Positions 54,288 to 64,000 of a stretch of DNA of 64,000 nucleotides are shown here, piece by piece. The translations under genes and the position numbers were made by a program. The notes under the pieces are model-generated. The model was not told the origin of the DNA, did not search any database, and saw only the letters and a program-made list of their open reading frames with translations. The stretch comes from Quisquiliibacterium transsilvanicum (GTDB taxonomy: Bacteria > Pseudomonadota > Gammaproteobacteria > Burkholderiales > Burkholderiaceae_E). The stretch is taken from positions 43,912 to 107,911 of the forward strand of contig NZ_JACHGB010000009.1 in the NCBI RefSeq assembly GCF_014202215.1, in the 5' to 3' direction. Numbering within the stretch: position 1 is the first letter of the stretch; each line of letters starts with the position of its first letter.

Positions 54288-54567
54288 CTGGTTCTCCGTT
54301 CTCGAGGTAGTCGCGCGTCGCCTTCCGACTGGGAATGATCGTCTTGAGGAAGAAGTGCTCTGTTTCCTCCACATAAGGCACCAGGTAGGCGTAGCCGTCC
54401 CAGGTAACGACCATAAGCCGTTGGTTTGGGTACTTCCTTGTGTTCGGGTGGATCAGAACGTCCAACAGCCCACCAAGTTCAATGGCGACCACAACCTGCT
54501 CGAACGAGACACCGCGCTCAGCCAGGAGTTCGCGATTCTTGTCGGGGTTCCATCGGAATGCCTTCAC
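54274..54567 (-). CDS. BrnT-like toxin
   Basis: A 97-residue protein beginning VKAFRWNPDKNRELLAERGVSFEQVV, the typical BrnT start (WDxxKN...RGVSFE), with the family's later MVVTWDGYAYLVPYV strand and IIPSRKATRDY motif. BrnT toxins are RelE-like ribonucleases. The GTG at 54567 gives the normal length. Gene order toxin then CopG-type antitoxin matches the family. Confidence 0.8.
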   Translation of the reverse strand: MKAFRWNPDKNRELLAERGVSFEQVVVAIELGGLLDVLIHPNTRKYPNQRLMVVTWDGYAYLVPYVEETEHFFLKTIIPSRKATRDYLENGEPDGTA

Positions 54568-54645
54568 TCGGAAAGTGTAGCTTCGTGTGTGCCTTTTGTC
54601 TTCAGGCGACTGACTGACAGGCTGCCAGTCCTGGCGCACGGATGA

Positions 54646-55635
54646 TCACCCCCGCGCCTTCTCTCCCACCCACCTGATCACCGCCGCCCAGTGATCCGGG
54701 TCGGAGAACGTATGGTCCGCCCCCGGCACGCGCAGGATGGCGCCCTTGCGGTCCAGGCGCTTGCGCCAGCGCTTGTCGCGTGACATCAGGGCGTCGGTCT
54801 CGGCGGCGGTGAGGTCGTTGCCGGACAGCACGGTGTAGACCGCGCCGCGGTAGGCCGAGAGTTGCACGAGCAACTGCTCGGGCAGGTCGGGGCCGGCCGA
54901 AGCTTCGGCGGCGGTCGCGGCGGTGGCCTGCGCCGGGAGCGCATCGGTCGCGCCCACGGTCCCAGCCGCGCTCATCGTCTCGGCCGCCCCTCCTTCGCCA
55001 GCGGCACTGGCCCCGCCTCGCGTCCGGGCAGCCCCCCCAGAGCCCCCGGGCTTGCCGCGCCCAAACCTTGCCCGCAAATGCCGAAGCGGCTCATGCACCA
55101 GGTTCGCGATCGGTATCCGTCCTGTGAGCAGCCGCGCCCAGAACTCGCCCTGCATCAGCCGCTTGAGGTAGTACGTCTTCACCATCGCGGCGGCCAGGCT
55201 GGCCTCGGTGCGCACCCAGGGATTGACCAGGCAGACGGCGTCGGGGGTGACGCCGGCAGCGCGCACGGCGGGCAGGGCCAGCACCGCGGCGGAGGCGCCG
55301 TCGCACAGGCCCCAGAGCCACAGGCGGGGCGCGCCGGGCAGCGCGGTGCGCAGCACCGAGGCGGCTGCGGCGATGTCGCGGTCGGAGCGCTCGAAGGCGA
55401 GGGCTTCGCCGGGGCTGTCGCCCCAGCCGCCGACGTCGAAGCGCAGGCTGGCCACGCCCTGGGCGGCGAGCTCGCGGGCCAGGTCGGTGAACATGCGGTG
55501 CGCGCCCACGCGGGTCTGGGGCTGGCCGGCGACGATCAGCACGGCGGCGCGGCAGTCGGTGACGGGGCGGGCCAGGATGCCCACCAGCGGGCCCTGCGAG
55601 CCGTCGAAGACCAGCGCCTGCTCAAGCATCGCCAT
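54646..55635 (-). CDS. Exosortase A system-associated alpha/beta hydrolase 1
   Basis: A 329-residue alpha/beta hydrolase of the exosortase-associated type: VAGQPQTRVGAHRMFTDLAREL, RFDVGGWGDSPGE, and the nucleophile elbow GLCDG (109-113) with Cys111 where Ser is usual; the His is in GADHTFSD. Residues about 195-250 are an Ala/Gly/Thr-rich insert in the cap region. The substrate is unknown. It overlaps hydrolase 2 by 14 bases. Confidence 0.84.
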   Translation of the reverse strand: MAMLEQALVFDGSQGPLVGILARPVTDCRAAVLIVAGQPQTRVGAHRMFTDLARELAAQGVASLRFDVGGWGDSPGEALAFERSDRDIAAAASVLRTALPGAPRLWLWGLCDGASAAVLALPAVRAAGVTPDAVCLVNPWVRTEASLAAAMVKTYYLKRLMQGEFWARLLTGRIPIANLVHEPLRHLRARFGRGKPGGSGGAARTRGGASAAGEGGAAETMSAAGTVGATDALPAQATAATAAEASAGPDLPEQLLVQLSAYRGAVYTVLSGNDLTAAETDALMSRDKRWRKRLDRKGAILRVPGADHTFSDPDHWAAVIRWVGEKARG

Positions 55636-56584
55636 CGATCGACTCCAGGAAGGTTTCGGTGGCGTCGAAGGCCAGCAGCGGCGTGGAGGGCTCCAGCGAG
55701 GACCAGAAGGGCTCGCCGGGCACCACGCGCAGGCTGGTCAGGAAGCCTTCATGCAGCCAGCGCTCGGCGATCTGCGCCAGCGGCTTGGGCGACGGTGCGC
55801 CAGGCGTGTACACGCGCTGGATGCCGAGCACCAGTACCGGGCAGGGGGCGCTGTGCTCGCCCTGGACGGGCGGCTGCATGGTGAGGCCGCGAAGGTCGTC
55901 GAGAAGCTCACGGCGCAGGCGGTAGCCGGCCACGTCGACCTGCTCGGCGCGGGCAGCGTCCCCGATGCCCGGGAAGAATCCGGGCGCCTCCCGGTCCGCA
56001 GAGGCCGGTCCCGTATCCGTGGAAGCAACTGCGTCCATGCCCCTTGCCGCCGCTGTGGCCTTCGCCGCCGCGTCCGCCTCTCCAGCCCGTCCAGCCGCCT
56101 TCCGCGCCGCAGCTCCCAGCGTGGCGAGCTTCAACAACGGGTCCACCAGCTGCGCGCCGGTGGCCGCGGGCTGCCAGAAAATGATGGCGCTGGCGATCTG
56201 GTCCAGGGCGATCGCAAGCTCGGCGGCCAGCAGGGCGCCCAGGCGGGTGCCCCAAAGCACGAAGGGGCCGGGGGCGCGTTCGCGGGCGAGGCGGCTGGCG
56301 CGTAGCAGGTCGGCGCGCCAGAGCGCAAGGGAGGCGTCGCCGGTGGCGCCGTCGGAATCGCCGGTGCCGTAGGGGTCGAGCAGCAGCGTGGTCCAGCCGG
56401 CCAGCGCCAGGCGCGATGCCTGGGCAACCAGCACCCGGCGCGAGAGGTTGGCCTCTTCGCCGAAGGGCTGCACGCACAGGATGGAGCCGCGGGCGGGGCG
56501 GCCCTCGGGGGGCGCAACCCACAGCGCGAACCGGCGGCCGCCCTGGAAGCCTTCCAGGAAGGCGGGTTCGAGCCGGGCGCGCAC
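55622..56584 (-). CDS. Exosortase A system-associated hydrolase 2 (probably non-catalytic)
   Basis: A 320-residue protein with the alpha/beta hydrolase outline: SILCVQPFGEEANLSRRVL, LLLDPYGTGDSDG and the elbow GTRLG (112-116), where Arg114 replaces the nucleophile, so hydrolysis is unlikely. Residues about 160-195 are an Ala-rich insert. The GTG at 56584 begins 4 bases after the ACP stop. It acts in polysaccharide or exosortase-linked surface biogenesis by association only. Confidence 0.82.
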   Translation of the reverse strand: MRARLEPAFLEGFQGGRRFALWVAPPEGRPARGSILCVQPFGEEANLSRRVLVAQASRLALAGWTTLLLDPYGTGDSDGATGDASLALWRADLLRASRLARERAPGPFVLWGTRLGALLAAELAIALDQIASAIIFWQPAATGAQLVDPLLKLATLGAAARKAAGRAGEADAAAKATAAARGMDAVASTDTGPASADREAPGFFPGIGDAARAEQVDVAGYRLRRELLDDLRGLTMQPPVQGEHSAPCPVLVLGIQRVYTPGAPSPKPLAQIAERWLHEGFLTSLRVVPGEPFWSSLEPSTPLLAFDATETFLESIDGDA

Positions 56585-56588
56585 CGCG

Positions 56589-56846
56589 TCAGCCGAGCTT
56601 GGACTCGACGAACCGCTTCAGGTCGCCGAAGGTCTCGAAGATCTCGCCGCTCACCTCGTCGTCCTCGATCTGGCAGCCGAAGTCGTCCTGGATCTGGGTG
56701 AGGATGCCCAGCACCGCCATCGAGTCGAGCTCGGGGATTGCGCCCAGCAGCTGGGTGGAGTCGGAAAGCTGGGCCGGCACGGCGCGCTTGCCGATCGCGG
56801 ATTCGAGGATGCCGCGCAGGGCGGTGTCGAGGGAGGGGCTGGACAT
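56589..56846 (-). CDS. Acyl carrier protein (phosphopantetheine-binding)
   Basis: An 85-residue carrier protein with the attachment site ELDSMAVL (Ser42) and the four-helix pattern of acyl carrier proteins. A carrier of this type regularly accompanies the two exosortase-associated hydrolases. It is first in the minus-strand operon, diverging from galU; the 193-base gap 56847-57039 should hold both promoters. Confidence 0.85.
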   Translation of the reverse strand: MSSPSLDTALRGILESAIGKRAVPAQLSDSTQLLGAIPELDSMAVLGILTQIQDDFGCQIEDDEVSGEIFETFGDLKRFVESKLG

Positions 56847-57039
56847 GGGAGGTTCCTGGTGTTTGGCCGGGATTTTAACGGGCCGGGCCGGCCGCTTGGG
56901 CGGGATTGGGGCCTGCCTGTGTCCGATCGCACGCCGGCGGTGGGCCACAGCATGCCCCGCGCGCCGTTTCGCACGGAGCCGTCATACTCGGCGGGCGATA
57001 ATGCATTCAACCAAGCCGTCAACCGGAGCCGTCACGCCC

Positions 57040-57861
<822 letters not shown>

Positions 57862-57910
57862 GCGGGCGCGGATCGACCGTGGTGCGCACGTTCCGGCTTG
57901 CGTTGGCACG

Positions 57911-59200
57911 ATGAGCATTGTCACGCAGAGCGGGCCGGGGAATGGCGGGCTGCCCAAGGGCCCCCGCATCCTCGTCTACTCCAGCCTGTTCCCCAGCGCC
58001 GCCGCACCCACCGCAGGCACCTTCATCCGCGAGCGCATGTTCCGGGTGGCAAAGCGCCTGCCGCTGGTGGTGGTGGCGCCGCAGCCCTGGTCGCCGTTCG
58101 ACTGGTTGGTGCGGATGGTGCGCAAGGGCTTCAGGCCGATGGGCGCTGCGCGCGAGGTGGTCGAGGGCATCGAGATCCTGCGCCCGCGCTTCCTAAGCCT
58201 GCCGGGCGTGCTCAAGCGGCTCGACAGCCGGCTGATGGCCTGGAGCACGCTGGGCTGCGTGCGCGCCCAGCAGCGGCGCTTCGGCGTCGACATCATCGAT
58301 GCACACTTCGCCTATCCGGATGGGCATGCAGCGACGCTGATCGGCCGCAGGCTGGGGCTGCCGGTGACCATCACCCTGCGCGGCAGCAAGGACCAGCGGC
58401 TGATCGGCACCGATTGCGAGCCCTCGCTGCGCGATGCGCTGGCGCATGCGGATCGTGTCATCGCGGTGTCGGACTCCCTGCGCCATGAGGTCGCCGAGCC
58501 GCTGGGACTGCCGGCCGAGCGGGCGCGCGTCATCGGCAACGGGGTGGACCTGGAGAAGTTCGAGCCGGTCGACCGCACCGAGGCTCGGCGTCGGCTGGGG
58601 CTGGATGCGGATGCCAAGGTGCTCATCGGCGTGGGCAACCTCATCGAGCTCAAGGGCTTCCACCGCGTGGTGCCGCTGCTGCCTGCGCTGCGCGAGCGCT
58701 TCGGCAAGGTGGTCTACCTGATCGTGGGCGGCGGCACGGGGCAGGGCGACATGAGCGAGCGGATCCTTGCGCTGGCGCGCGAGCACGGGGTGGCGGAATG
58801 CGTTCGCTTGTGCGGGCGCCAGGCGCCCGAGGAGCTCAAGTGGTACTACGGCGCGGCCGACGTGTTCGCGCTGGCCACGTCCTACGAGGGCTGGGCAAAC
58901 GTGCTGCTCGAAGCGATGGCCTGCGGCGTGCCCGTAGTGACAACGCGCGTGGGCGGCAACGCCGAGGTGGTGGCCAGCGAGGCCGTGGGCACGCTGGTGG
59001 AGTTCTGGGACGGCGAGGCATTCGGCCAGGCCCTGGCCGCCGCGCTGGCCCGCGACTGGGATCGCGAGGCGCTGCTGGCCTATGCCCGCGGCAATGCCTG
59101 GGACCTGCGCATCGATGCGCTGGTCGATGAATTCGAGGCGCTCGCCGCGTCGCGCGCGGCGCGGGCGACGGTCGCCTCCCCCTTGATGGAGTCGAAGTGA
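57911..59200 (+). CDS. Glycosyltransferase family 4
   Basis: A 429-residue GT-B-fold retaining glycosyltransferase. N-terminal domain: [23 protein letters not shown] and [14 protein letters not shown]-terminal domain: [26 protein letters not shown] and the donor-site [31 protein letters not shown]. Sugar specificity unknown. The ATG at 57911 lies 49 bases after galU, and its end overlaps ugd. Confidence 0.92.
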   Translation: MSIVTQSGPGNGGLPKGPRILVYSSLFPSAAAPTAGTFIRERMFRVAKRLPLVVVAPQPWSPFDWLVRMVRKGFRPMGAAREVVEGIEILRPRFLSLPGVLKRLDSRLMAWSTLGCVRAQQRRFGVDIIDAHFAYPDGHAATLIGRRLGLPVTITLRGSKDQRLIGTDCEPSLRDALAHADRVIAVSDSLRHEVAEPLGLPAERARVIGNGVDLEKFEPVDRTEARRRLGLDADAKVLIGVGNLIELKGFHRVVPLLPALRERFGKVVYLIVGGGTGQGDMSERILALAREHGVAECVRLCGRQAPEELKWYYGAADVFALATSYEGWANVLLEAMACGVPVVTTRVGGNAEVVASEAVGTLVEFWDGEAFGQALAAALARDWDREALLAYARGNAWDLRIDALVDEFEALAASRAARATVASPLMESK

Positions 59201-60534
59201 AAGTCAGTGTCATCGGAACCGGTTACGTGGGCCTCGTCACCGGCGCCTGCCTCGCGGACATGGGCAACGAGGTGATGTGCCTGGACGTGGACGAGGCCAA
59301 GATCCGCAGCCTGGAGCGGGGCATCATCCCCATCCACGAGCCGGGCCTGGACGAGATCGTCAAGCGCAACGTGGAGGCCGGGCGCCTGGTCTTCACGCTG
59401 GACGCGAAGAAGGCCGCCGAGTTCGGCGAGGTGCAGATGATCGCGGTGGGCACGCCGCCGGACGAGGACGGTTCGGCCGACCTGCAGTACGTGCTTGCCG
59501 CGGCGCGCAACATCGGGCGCCACATGCCCGACTACCGGGTGATCGTGGACAAGAGCACGGTGCCGGTGGGCACCGGCGACCGGGTGGAGGCCGCGGTGCG
59601 CGAGGAACTCGCGAAGCGCGGGGCGGACATCGACTTCGCCGTGGTGTCCAACCCGGAGTTCCTGAAGGAGGGCGCAGCGGTCGACGACTGCATGAAGCCC
59701 GACCGCATCGTGCTGGGCCTGTCGGACGCACGCGCCGAGGCGATCATGCGCGAGCTCTACCAGCCCTTCCAGCGCAACCACGAGCGCACGCTGGTGATGT
59801 CGCGGCGGGCCGCGGAGCTCACCAAGTACGCAGCCAACGCCATGCTGGCCACGCGCATCTCGTTCATGAACGACCTCTCGCGGCTGGCCGAGGTGGTGGG
59901 CGTGGACATCGAGGACGTGCGCCGCGGCATCGGCTCGGACCCGCGCATCGGCTACTCCTTCCTGTACGCGGGCACCGGCTACGGCGGTTCATGCTTCCCC
60001 AAGGACGTGCAGGCGCTGATGCGCACCGCGGACGAGCATGGCGCGCCGCTGCGGCTGCTGGCCGCGGTGGAGGCGGTGAACGACGACCAGAAGACCACGC
60101 TGGTGCGCAAGGCGGTGAAGCGCTTCGGCGCGCTGCAGGGCCGGCGCTTCGCGATCTGGGGGCTGGCCTTCAAGCCCAACACCGACGACATGCGCGAGGC
60201 GCCCGCGCGCAGCGTGATCGAGGCGCTGTGGGCCGAGGGCGCCAGCGTCTGCGCCTACGACCCAATCGCCGCCGACGAGTGCCGGCGCATCTACGGCGAG
60301 CGCGCCGACCTCACGCTGGCGGCCTCGCCGCTGGAAGCGGTGCGCGGCGCGGACGCGCTGATGATCGTCACCGAGTGGAAGGAGTTCCGCTCGCCTCCGT
60401 TCGACGAGATCCGCGCGCGCCTGAAGCATCCGGTGATCCTGGACGGACGCAACCTCTACGAACCGGAGGCGGTGCGCCGCCACGGCCTCGAGTACCACTC
60501 GGTGGGCCGTCCGGCCGCGCTGGTCGAGGGCTGA
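59197..60534 (+). CDS. ugd: UDP-glucose 6-dehydrogenase
   Basis: A 445-residue NAD-dependent enzyme that oxidises UDP-glucose to UDP-glucuronate. The Rossmann start [21 protein letters not shown], the segment [22 protein letters not shown] and the catalytic [10 protein letters not shown] (Cys266) are intact. The GTG at 59197 overlaps the upstream glycosyltransferase stop. Confidence 0.95.
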   Translation: MKVSVIGTGYVGLVTGACLADMGNEVMCLDVDEAKIRSLERGIIPIHEPGLDEIVKRNVEAGRLVFTLDAKKAAEFGEVQMIAVGTPPDEDGSADLQYVLAAARNIGRHMPDYRVIVDKSTVPVGTGDRVEAAVREELAKRGADIDFAVVSNPEFLKEGAAVDDCMKPDRIVLGLSDARAEAIMRELYQPFQRNHERTLVMSRRAAELTKYAANAMLATRISFMNDLSRLAEVVGVDIEDVRRGIGSDPRIGYSFLYAGTGYGGSCFPKDVQALMRTADEHGAPLRLLAAVEAVNDDQKTTLVRKAVKRFGALQGRRFAIWGLAFKPNTDDMREAPARSVIEALWAEGASVCAYDPIAADECRRIYGERADLTLAASPLEAVRGADALMIVTEWKEFRSPPFDEIRARLKHPVILDGRNLYEPEAVRRHGLEYHSVGRPAALVEG

Positions 60535-60540
60535 GCATCG

Positions 60541-61641
60541 ATGAAGCAGACCATCCTGCTGGTGGCCGGCGCGCGGCCCAACTTCATGAAGATCGCGCCC
60601 ATCGTGCGGGCGCTGCAGGCGCGGGCCGACCGCTTCGACTTCCGCCTGGTGCACACCGGCCAGCACTACGACCGGGAGATGAGCGACGTCTTCTTCGACG
60701 AGCTGGGCATCCCCAAGCCGGACTTCCACCTTGAGGCCGGCGGCGGCAGCCACGCCGCGCAGACCGCGAAGATCATGGTGGCCTTCGAGGAGATCCTGCA
60801 GCGCGAGCTCCCCGCCTGCGTGCTGGTCGTTGGCGACGTCAACTCCACGCTGGCCTGCTCCATCGTTGCCAAGAAGGCGCACGTGCCGGTGGCGCACGTG
60901 GAGGCCGGCCTGCGCAGCGGCGACCGCCGCATGCCTGAGGAGATCAACCGCCTGGTCACCGACGCGATCAGCGACTGGTTCTTCGTCACCGAGCCCGCCG
61001 GCGTGGAGAACCTGCTGCAGGAAGGCAAGCCGCGCGAGAGCGTCTTCTTCGTCGGCCACGTGATGGTGGACAACCTGCTCTTCCAGCGCGCCAAGCTCGA
61101 GGCCGAAGGGCCGGGCGCGGGCGAGAGCCCGGCGCTGAAGGCGCGGCTGGGGCGCTACGGCGTGGTGACGCTGCACCGGCCGTCCAACGTGGACCATCCC
61201 GAGACGCTGGGCCCGATCGTGCGGGCGCTGGGCGAAATCTCGCGCGAGCTGCCGCTGGTGTTCCCGGTGCATCCGCGCACCCGGCAGAACATCGAGCGCT
61301 TCGGCCTGGAACTGGGGCCGGGAATCGAGCTCACCCGGCCGCTGTCCTACATGGACTTCCTCAACCTCTGGAAGGACGCCGCGCTGGTGATGACCGACAG
61401 CGGCGGCCTGCAGGAAGAGACCACGGCGCTGGGCGTGCCCTGCCTCACGCTGCGCGAAAACACCGAGCGGCCTGTGACGATGACCGAGGGCACCAACACG
61501 CTGGTGGGGGTGGACCCGCAGCGCATCCTGCAGGCCGCCGCCGCGGTCCTGCGCGGCGAGGGCAAGGCAGGGCGCAGGCCCGAGTTGTGGGATGGCCACG
61601 CTTCGGAGCGCATCGTGGACGCGCTGGACAGGCTGCTGTGA
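60541..61641 (+). CDS. wecB: UDP-N-acetylglucosamine 2-epimerase
   Basis: A 366-residue non-hydrolysing epimerase converting UDP-GlcNAc and UDP-ManNAc. Family motifs: GARPNFMKIAPI, HTGQHYD, VVGDVNSTLA, HVEAGLRSGDRRMPEEINR and DSGGLQEETTALG with the substrate-binding LRENTERP. It starts 6 bases after ugd and suggests an N-acetylmannosamine-derived sugar in the polymer. Confidence 0.94.
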   Translation: MKQTILLVAGARPNFMKIAPIVRALQARADRFDFRLVHTGQHYDREMSDVFFDELGIPKPDFHLEAGGGSHAAQTAKIMVAFEEILQRELPACVLVVGDVNSTLACSIVAKKAHVPVAHVEAGLRSGDRRMPEEINRLVTDAISDWFFVTEPAGVENLLQEGKPRESVFFVGHVMVDNLLFQRAKLEAEGPGAGESPALKARLGRYGVVTLHRPSNVDHPETLGPIVRALGEISRELPLVFPVHPRTRQNIERFGLELGPGIELTRPLSYMDFLNLWKDAALVMTDSGGLQEETTALGVPCLTLRENTERPVTMTEGTNTLVGVDPQRILQAAAAVLRGEGKAGRRPELWDGHASERIVDALDRLL

Positions 61642-61681
61642 GCGGCCCGCCCAGCCTGCAACGAATGCCGAAGGAGCGAGG

Positions 61682-62494
61682 ATGAAGATCTCCGCGGTGG
61701 TGCTGTCGTTCAATTCCAGGCGCCACATCGAGAAGTGCGTGCGTTCGCTTGCGCAGGCCTTCGCTGCGCTGGGCGGCGAGAACGAGCTCTGGGTGGTGGA
61801 GAACGGCTCCTCCGACGGATCGGTGCAGATCCTGCAGGCGCTAGAGCGCGAGTTTCCGTCCCTGCTGAAGGTGACCTACAACGAGCGCAACCTGGGCACC
61901 ACCGTGTCGCGCAACCAGGCGCTGCGCCGCGCCACCGGCGAGTACGTGCTGGTGATGGATTCGGACGCCTGGGTGGAGGCGCCCACGCTGGCAGCTCTGA
62001 TCCGCACGCTGGAAGCGGACCCGCGCTGCGGCATCGCCGTGCCGCGCCTGGAGTACCCGGACGGCCGCTTCCAGCTCTCCACAGACACCTTTCCCACGCT
62101 GGTGCGCAAGCTGCACCGGCTGGTGGGTCTGCGCAACCTGGAGGCGAGCGCAAAGCCGCCCACCGAGCCCCGCACGGTGGACTACGCCATCTCCGCGCTG
62201 TGGCTGTTCCGCAGGTCGCTGCTGGATGCGGTGGGGCTGCTCGACGAGAAGATCTTCTATTCGCCGGAGGACGTGGACTTCTGCCTGCGCGTCTGGAAGG
62301 CGGGGTACACGGTGGTGTACGACCCCCGGGTGAAGGCCGTGCATGACGCGCAGGAGCTGTCGCGCGGGGCGAAACTCAACGGGTTTGCTACACGGCACGC
62401 GAAGGGGCTGGCGTATCTGTTCTGGAAGCACGGGTACTTTCTCAGTTTAGCGCGCTTGTACCGGCGAATCGGACGTCAGTCCAAAGGATCTTGA
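61682..62494 (+). CDS. Glycosyltransferase family 2
   Basis: A 270-residue GT-A-fold transferase: VVLSFNSRRHIEKCVRSL, NGSSDGSVQIL, NERNLGTTVSRNQALRRATGEYVLVMDSDAWV with a DSD metal-binding motif, and a C-terminal FYSPEDVDFCLRVW box. Sugar unknown; rhamnosyl-type is common for the class. The ATG at 61682 follows AAGGAG. Confidence 0.9.
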   Translation: MKISAVVLSFNSRRHIEKCVRSLAQAFAALGGENELWVVENGSSDGSVQILQALEREFPSLLKVTYNERNLGTTVSRNQALRRATGEYVLVMDSDAWVEAPTLAALIRTLEADPRCGIAVPRLEYPDGRFQLSTDTFPTLVRKLHRLVGLRNLEASAKPPTEPRTVDYAISALWLFRRSLLDAVGLLDEKIFYSPEDVDFCLRVWKAGYTVVYDPRVKAVHDAQELSRGAKLNGFATRHAKGLAYLFWKHGYFLSLARLYRRIGRQSKGS

Positions 62495-62615
62495 CTTTCA
62501 TGACACCAACAGAGCTGACCTATCGCTTTGCGAGCCGACCTCACCTGCGCCGAAGCGCAGAATATGGTTGGTGAAACCAGTAGTTAAATTCGAATTAGAA
62601 CACGGAGAGATCAGG

Positions 62616-63737
62616 ATGGTTTGGGGAAAGATCTTGCGCACTTGGCGCAGTGCTTCGCAGGCCAAGGAACTCGCTGGGTATCCAATTGCCAAGCAATTCA
62701 TCGAGATGGCGAGCGGCTATCTCTCCGGACGAAAGCTCACGCCTTCCGAGTACATCGACTATCGTTTGTTTGAGCCGAACATGCGCGTGCCTAAAATACA
62801 GAACGGATTTGTCGGTTACGGGCGTGTCATGGCATTGAATCTAGCCCTGAATGACCTCCGATGGGGGGCCTTGTCGTTCGACAAGCTTTCGTTCTACTCA
62901 ATTTGCGATGCAGTCCAGATTCCTTTTCCACGCGTGCATGCCGTCTATTCAGGTGTGGGTCGAACATCCATGGGTGCGGTGCTCCTGCGCGATGAGTCTG
63001 ATGTCGTCTCTTTTTTCGCACAAGCGACATGCCTTCCTCTTTTCTGCAAGCCAATTCAAGGAACGCATGGAAATGGGGCTGCATTGATCAAGGGCTACGA
63101 TCACGAGAATAAGCTGCTTCTTTTGGAAGGCAAGCCTCCAGTCCCCGTCTCGGAGTTCGTTGAACAGTTGCGCCGGTATGGTCGGACGGGATTCGTGTTC
63201 CAGGAGTTGGTGCGTCAGCATCCCGACCTTGAACGATTGGCGCCGGGCGGGGTCTCGGGGCTGAGGTTGGTGGTGCTCGTCGGGGACGGCGGACCGCAGG
63301 TGATACACGCGATTTGGAAGGTCAAGCGAACGGATCAACTAACCGATCATTTTTCAGGGGGGGCGACCGGGAACCTGCTGGCCGATGTGGACCCAGATAC
63401 TGGCAGGGTACGGCGAGTGCTTTCAGGGCTTGGACTCAAGCAAATGCTCGTGCATGAGCATCCGGATAGTGGCGCTTGCCTTGACGGAATTGTCCTGCCT
63501 GGATGGACGGTGCTATTGGAGACGATGTCTCGTGCAGCGTTGGCCTTCCCCGGCGTCCCTCTTCAGAGTTGGGACGTTGCAGTTACGAAGGAGGGGCCTT
63601 TGATTCTAGAGATGAACTATGACGGTGACATGAATCTCATTCAAGCGGCGACGGGACGTGGCGTACTAAGTGGGCCGATTGGGCGCGCCTTGCTGAATCA
63701 TCGAATCTGGGGGCCGCTGGCGCGGCGGGCGCTTTGA
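62616..63737 (+). CDS. ATP-grasp protein of the sugar-transfer-associated type
   Basis: A 373-residue protein whose middle and end resemble ATP-grasp enzymes linked to polysaccharide loci: LFCKPIQGTHGNGAALI, GFVFQELVRQHPDL, SGLRLVVLVGD and the C-terminal ILEMNYDGDMNLIQAATG. The ligation substrate is unknown. The ATG at 62616 follows GGAGAG; an earlier TTG at 62568 is in frame. The GC content is clearly lower than upstream, and codon use differs, suggesting later acquisition. Confidence 0.78.
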   Translation: MVWGKILRTWRSASQAKELAGYPIAKQFIEMASGYLSGRKLTPSEYIDYRLFEPNMRVPKIQNGFVGYGRVMALNLALNDLRWGALSFDKLSFYSICDAVQIPFPRVHAVYSGVGRTSMGAVLLRDESDVVSFFAQATCLPLFCKPIQGTHGNGAALIKGYDHENKLLLLEGKPPVPVSEFVEQLRRYGRTGFVFQELVRQHPDLERLAPGGVSGLRLVVLVGDGGPQVIHAIWKVKRTDQLTDHFSGGATGNLLADVDPDTGRVRRVLSGLGLKQMLVHEHPDSGACLDGIVLPGWTVLLETMSRAALAFPGVPLQSWDVAVTKEGPLILEMNYDGDMNLIQAATGRGVLSGPIGRALLNHRIWGPLARRAL

Positions 63738-64000
63738 CCTTGCCCTGCCGTCGCGCTGCAAATGGAGGATACCCGGTGTCTGAAGGGGATGGCCAATGCG
63801 GCGCTCGCAGCAACCGCGTCCTTGAGGGCATCTATCGTTTCGGCTTTAGGCGGCAGTTGGAGCGCTCACGTGAAGAATCTTAAGGCCCTTGCCAGACGGG
63901 TGTTAGGGAAGGTCTGCACAACTGGACTTCCGCACGCCGGACCACGTCAATGCGAAAGTTGATGTCGAACCGCTCAGCTACGCCTGTCGTTTCGTCGGTT
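63738..64000 (+). other. Right edge of the window, no firm gene
   Basis: This 263-base stretch has no convincing complete gene. A GTG after a GGAGG near 63763-63776 opens a frame of only 35 codons. An ATG at 63950 opens a frame (MRKLMSNRSATPVV) that runs off the window and may be the start of the next gene. Composition remains lower in GC than the polysaccharide genes before it. Confidence 0.3.

Noticed and set aside
63762..63962. 66-codon plus-strand frame at the right edge
   Set aside because: No recognisable motif and no good ribosome-binding site for its ATG; a competing GTG frame there has a better site but is only 35 codons.

Overview
The window is very GC-rich (about 70% by eye), almost fully coding, and made of tightly packed operons with overlapping start and stop codons. 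The gene content suggests a betaproteobacterium, probably of the Burkholderiales/Rhodocyclales type: a YejABEF-type peptide importer, RmuC, isocitrate lyase, class I ribonucleotide reductase, a Tad pilus, exosortase-A-associated hydrolases and surface-polysaccharide genes. This is inferred from content and composition; there is no rRNA or tRNA to anchor it.

Layout. 1-4870: the 3' end of a peptide-binding protein gene followed by yejB-, yejE- and yejF-like genes. 4998-9341: an FtsX/YbbP-like permease, a group II truncated globin and rmuC, overlapping one another. 9435-27109: a 17.7-kb run of ten signalling genes on one strand (sensor kinases, receivers, a NarL-type regulator, two hybrid kinases and three c-di-GMP-type output proteins), nearly all joined by start/stop overlaps. 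One member carries a LOV-like flavin-binding PAS domain with the photoactive cysteine. 27131-28777: terminator, paired operator-like dyads, aceA and its terminator. 28798-29033: a fused relic of a Phd/VapC toxin-antitoxin pair. 29045-33362 (minus): nrdA-nrdB behind a cobalamin riboswitch and a long structured leader. 33642-37313: a 1223-residue protein of unknown function.

37319-39301 (minus): two toxin-antitoxin modules (higBA and phd/vapC) plus a decayed tandem copy of the same block. 39537-51562: a 13-gene Tad/Flp pilus operon with an FHA domain fused to the CpaF ATPase. 51747-54567: more toxin-antitoxin modules, intact and broken, flanking a Tat-exported beta-helix protein. 54646-56846 (minus): two exosortase-A-associated hydrolases and an acyl carrier protein. 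57040-63737: galU, a GT4 glycosyltransferase, ugd, wecB, a GT2 glycosyltransferase and a lower-GC ATP-grasp gene, which together supply nucleotide sugars and build a surface polysaccharide.

How the parts may work together: the signalling island, the Tad pilus and the exosortase/polysaccharide block all concern attachment and biofilm, and the island's outputs look like c-di-GMP turnover or binding. A functional link is inference. The riboswitch on nrdAB suggests that a B12-dependent class II reductase is encoded elsewhere. Toxin-antitoxin modules and their debris sit at the junctions between conserved blocks, marking where DNA has been gained and lost.
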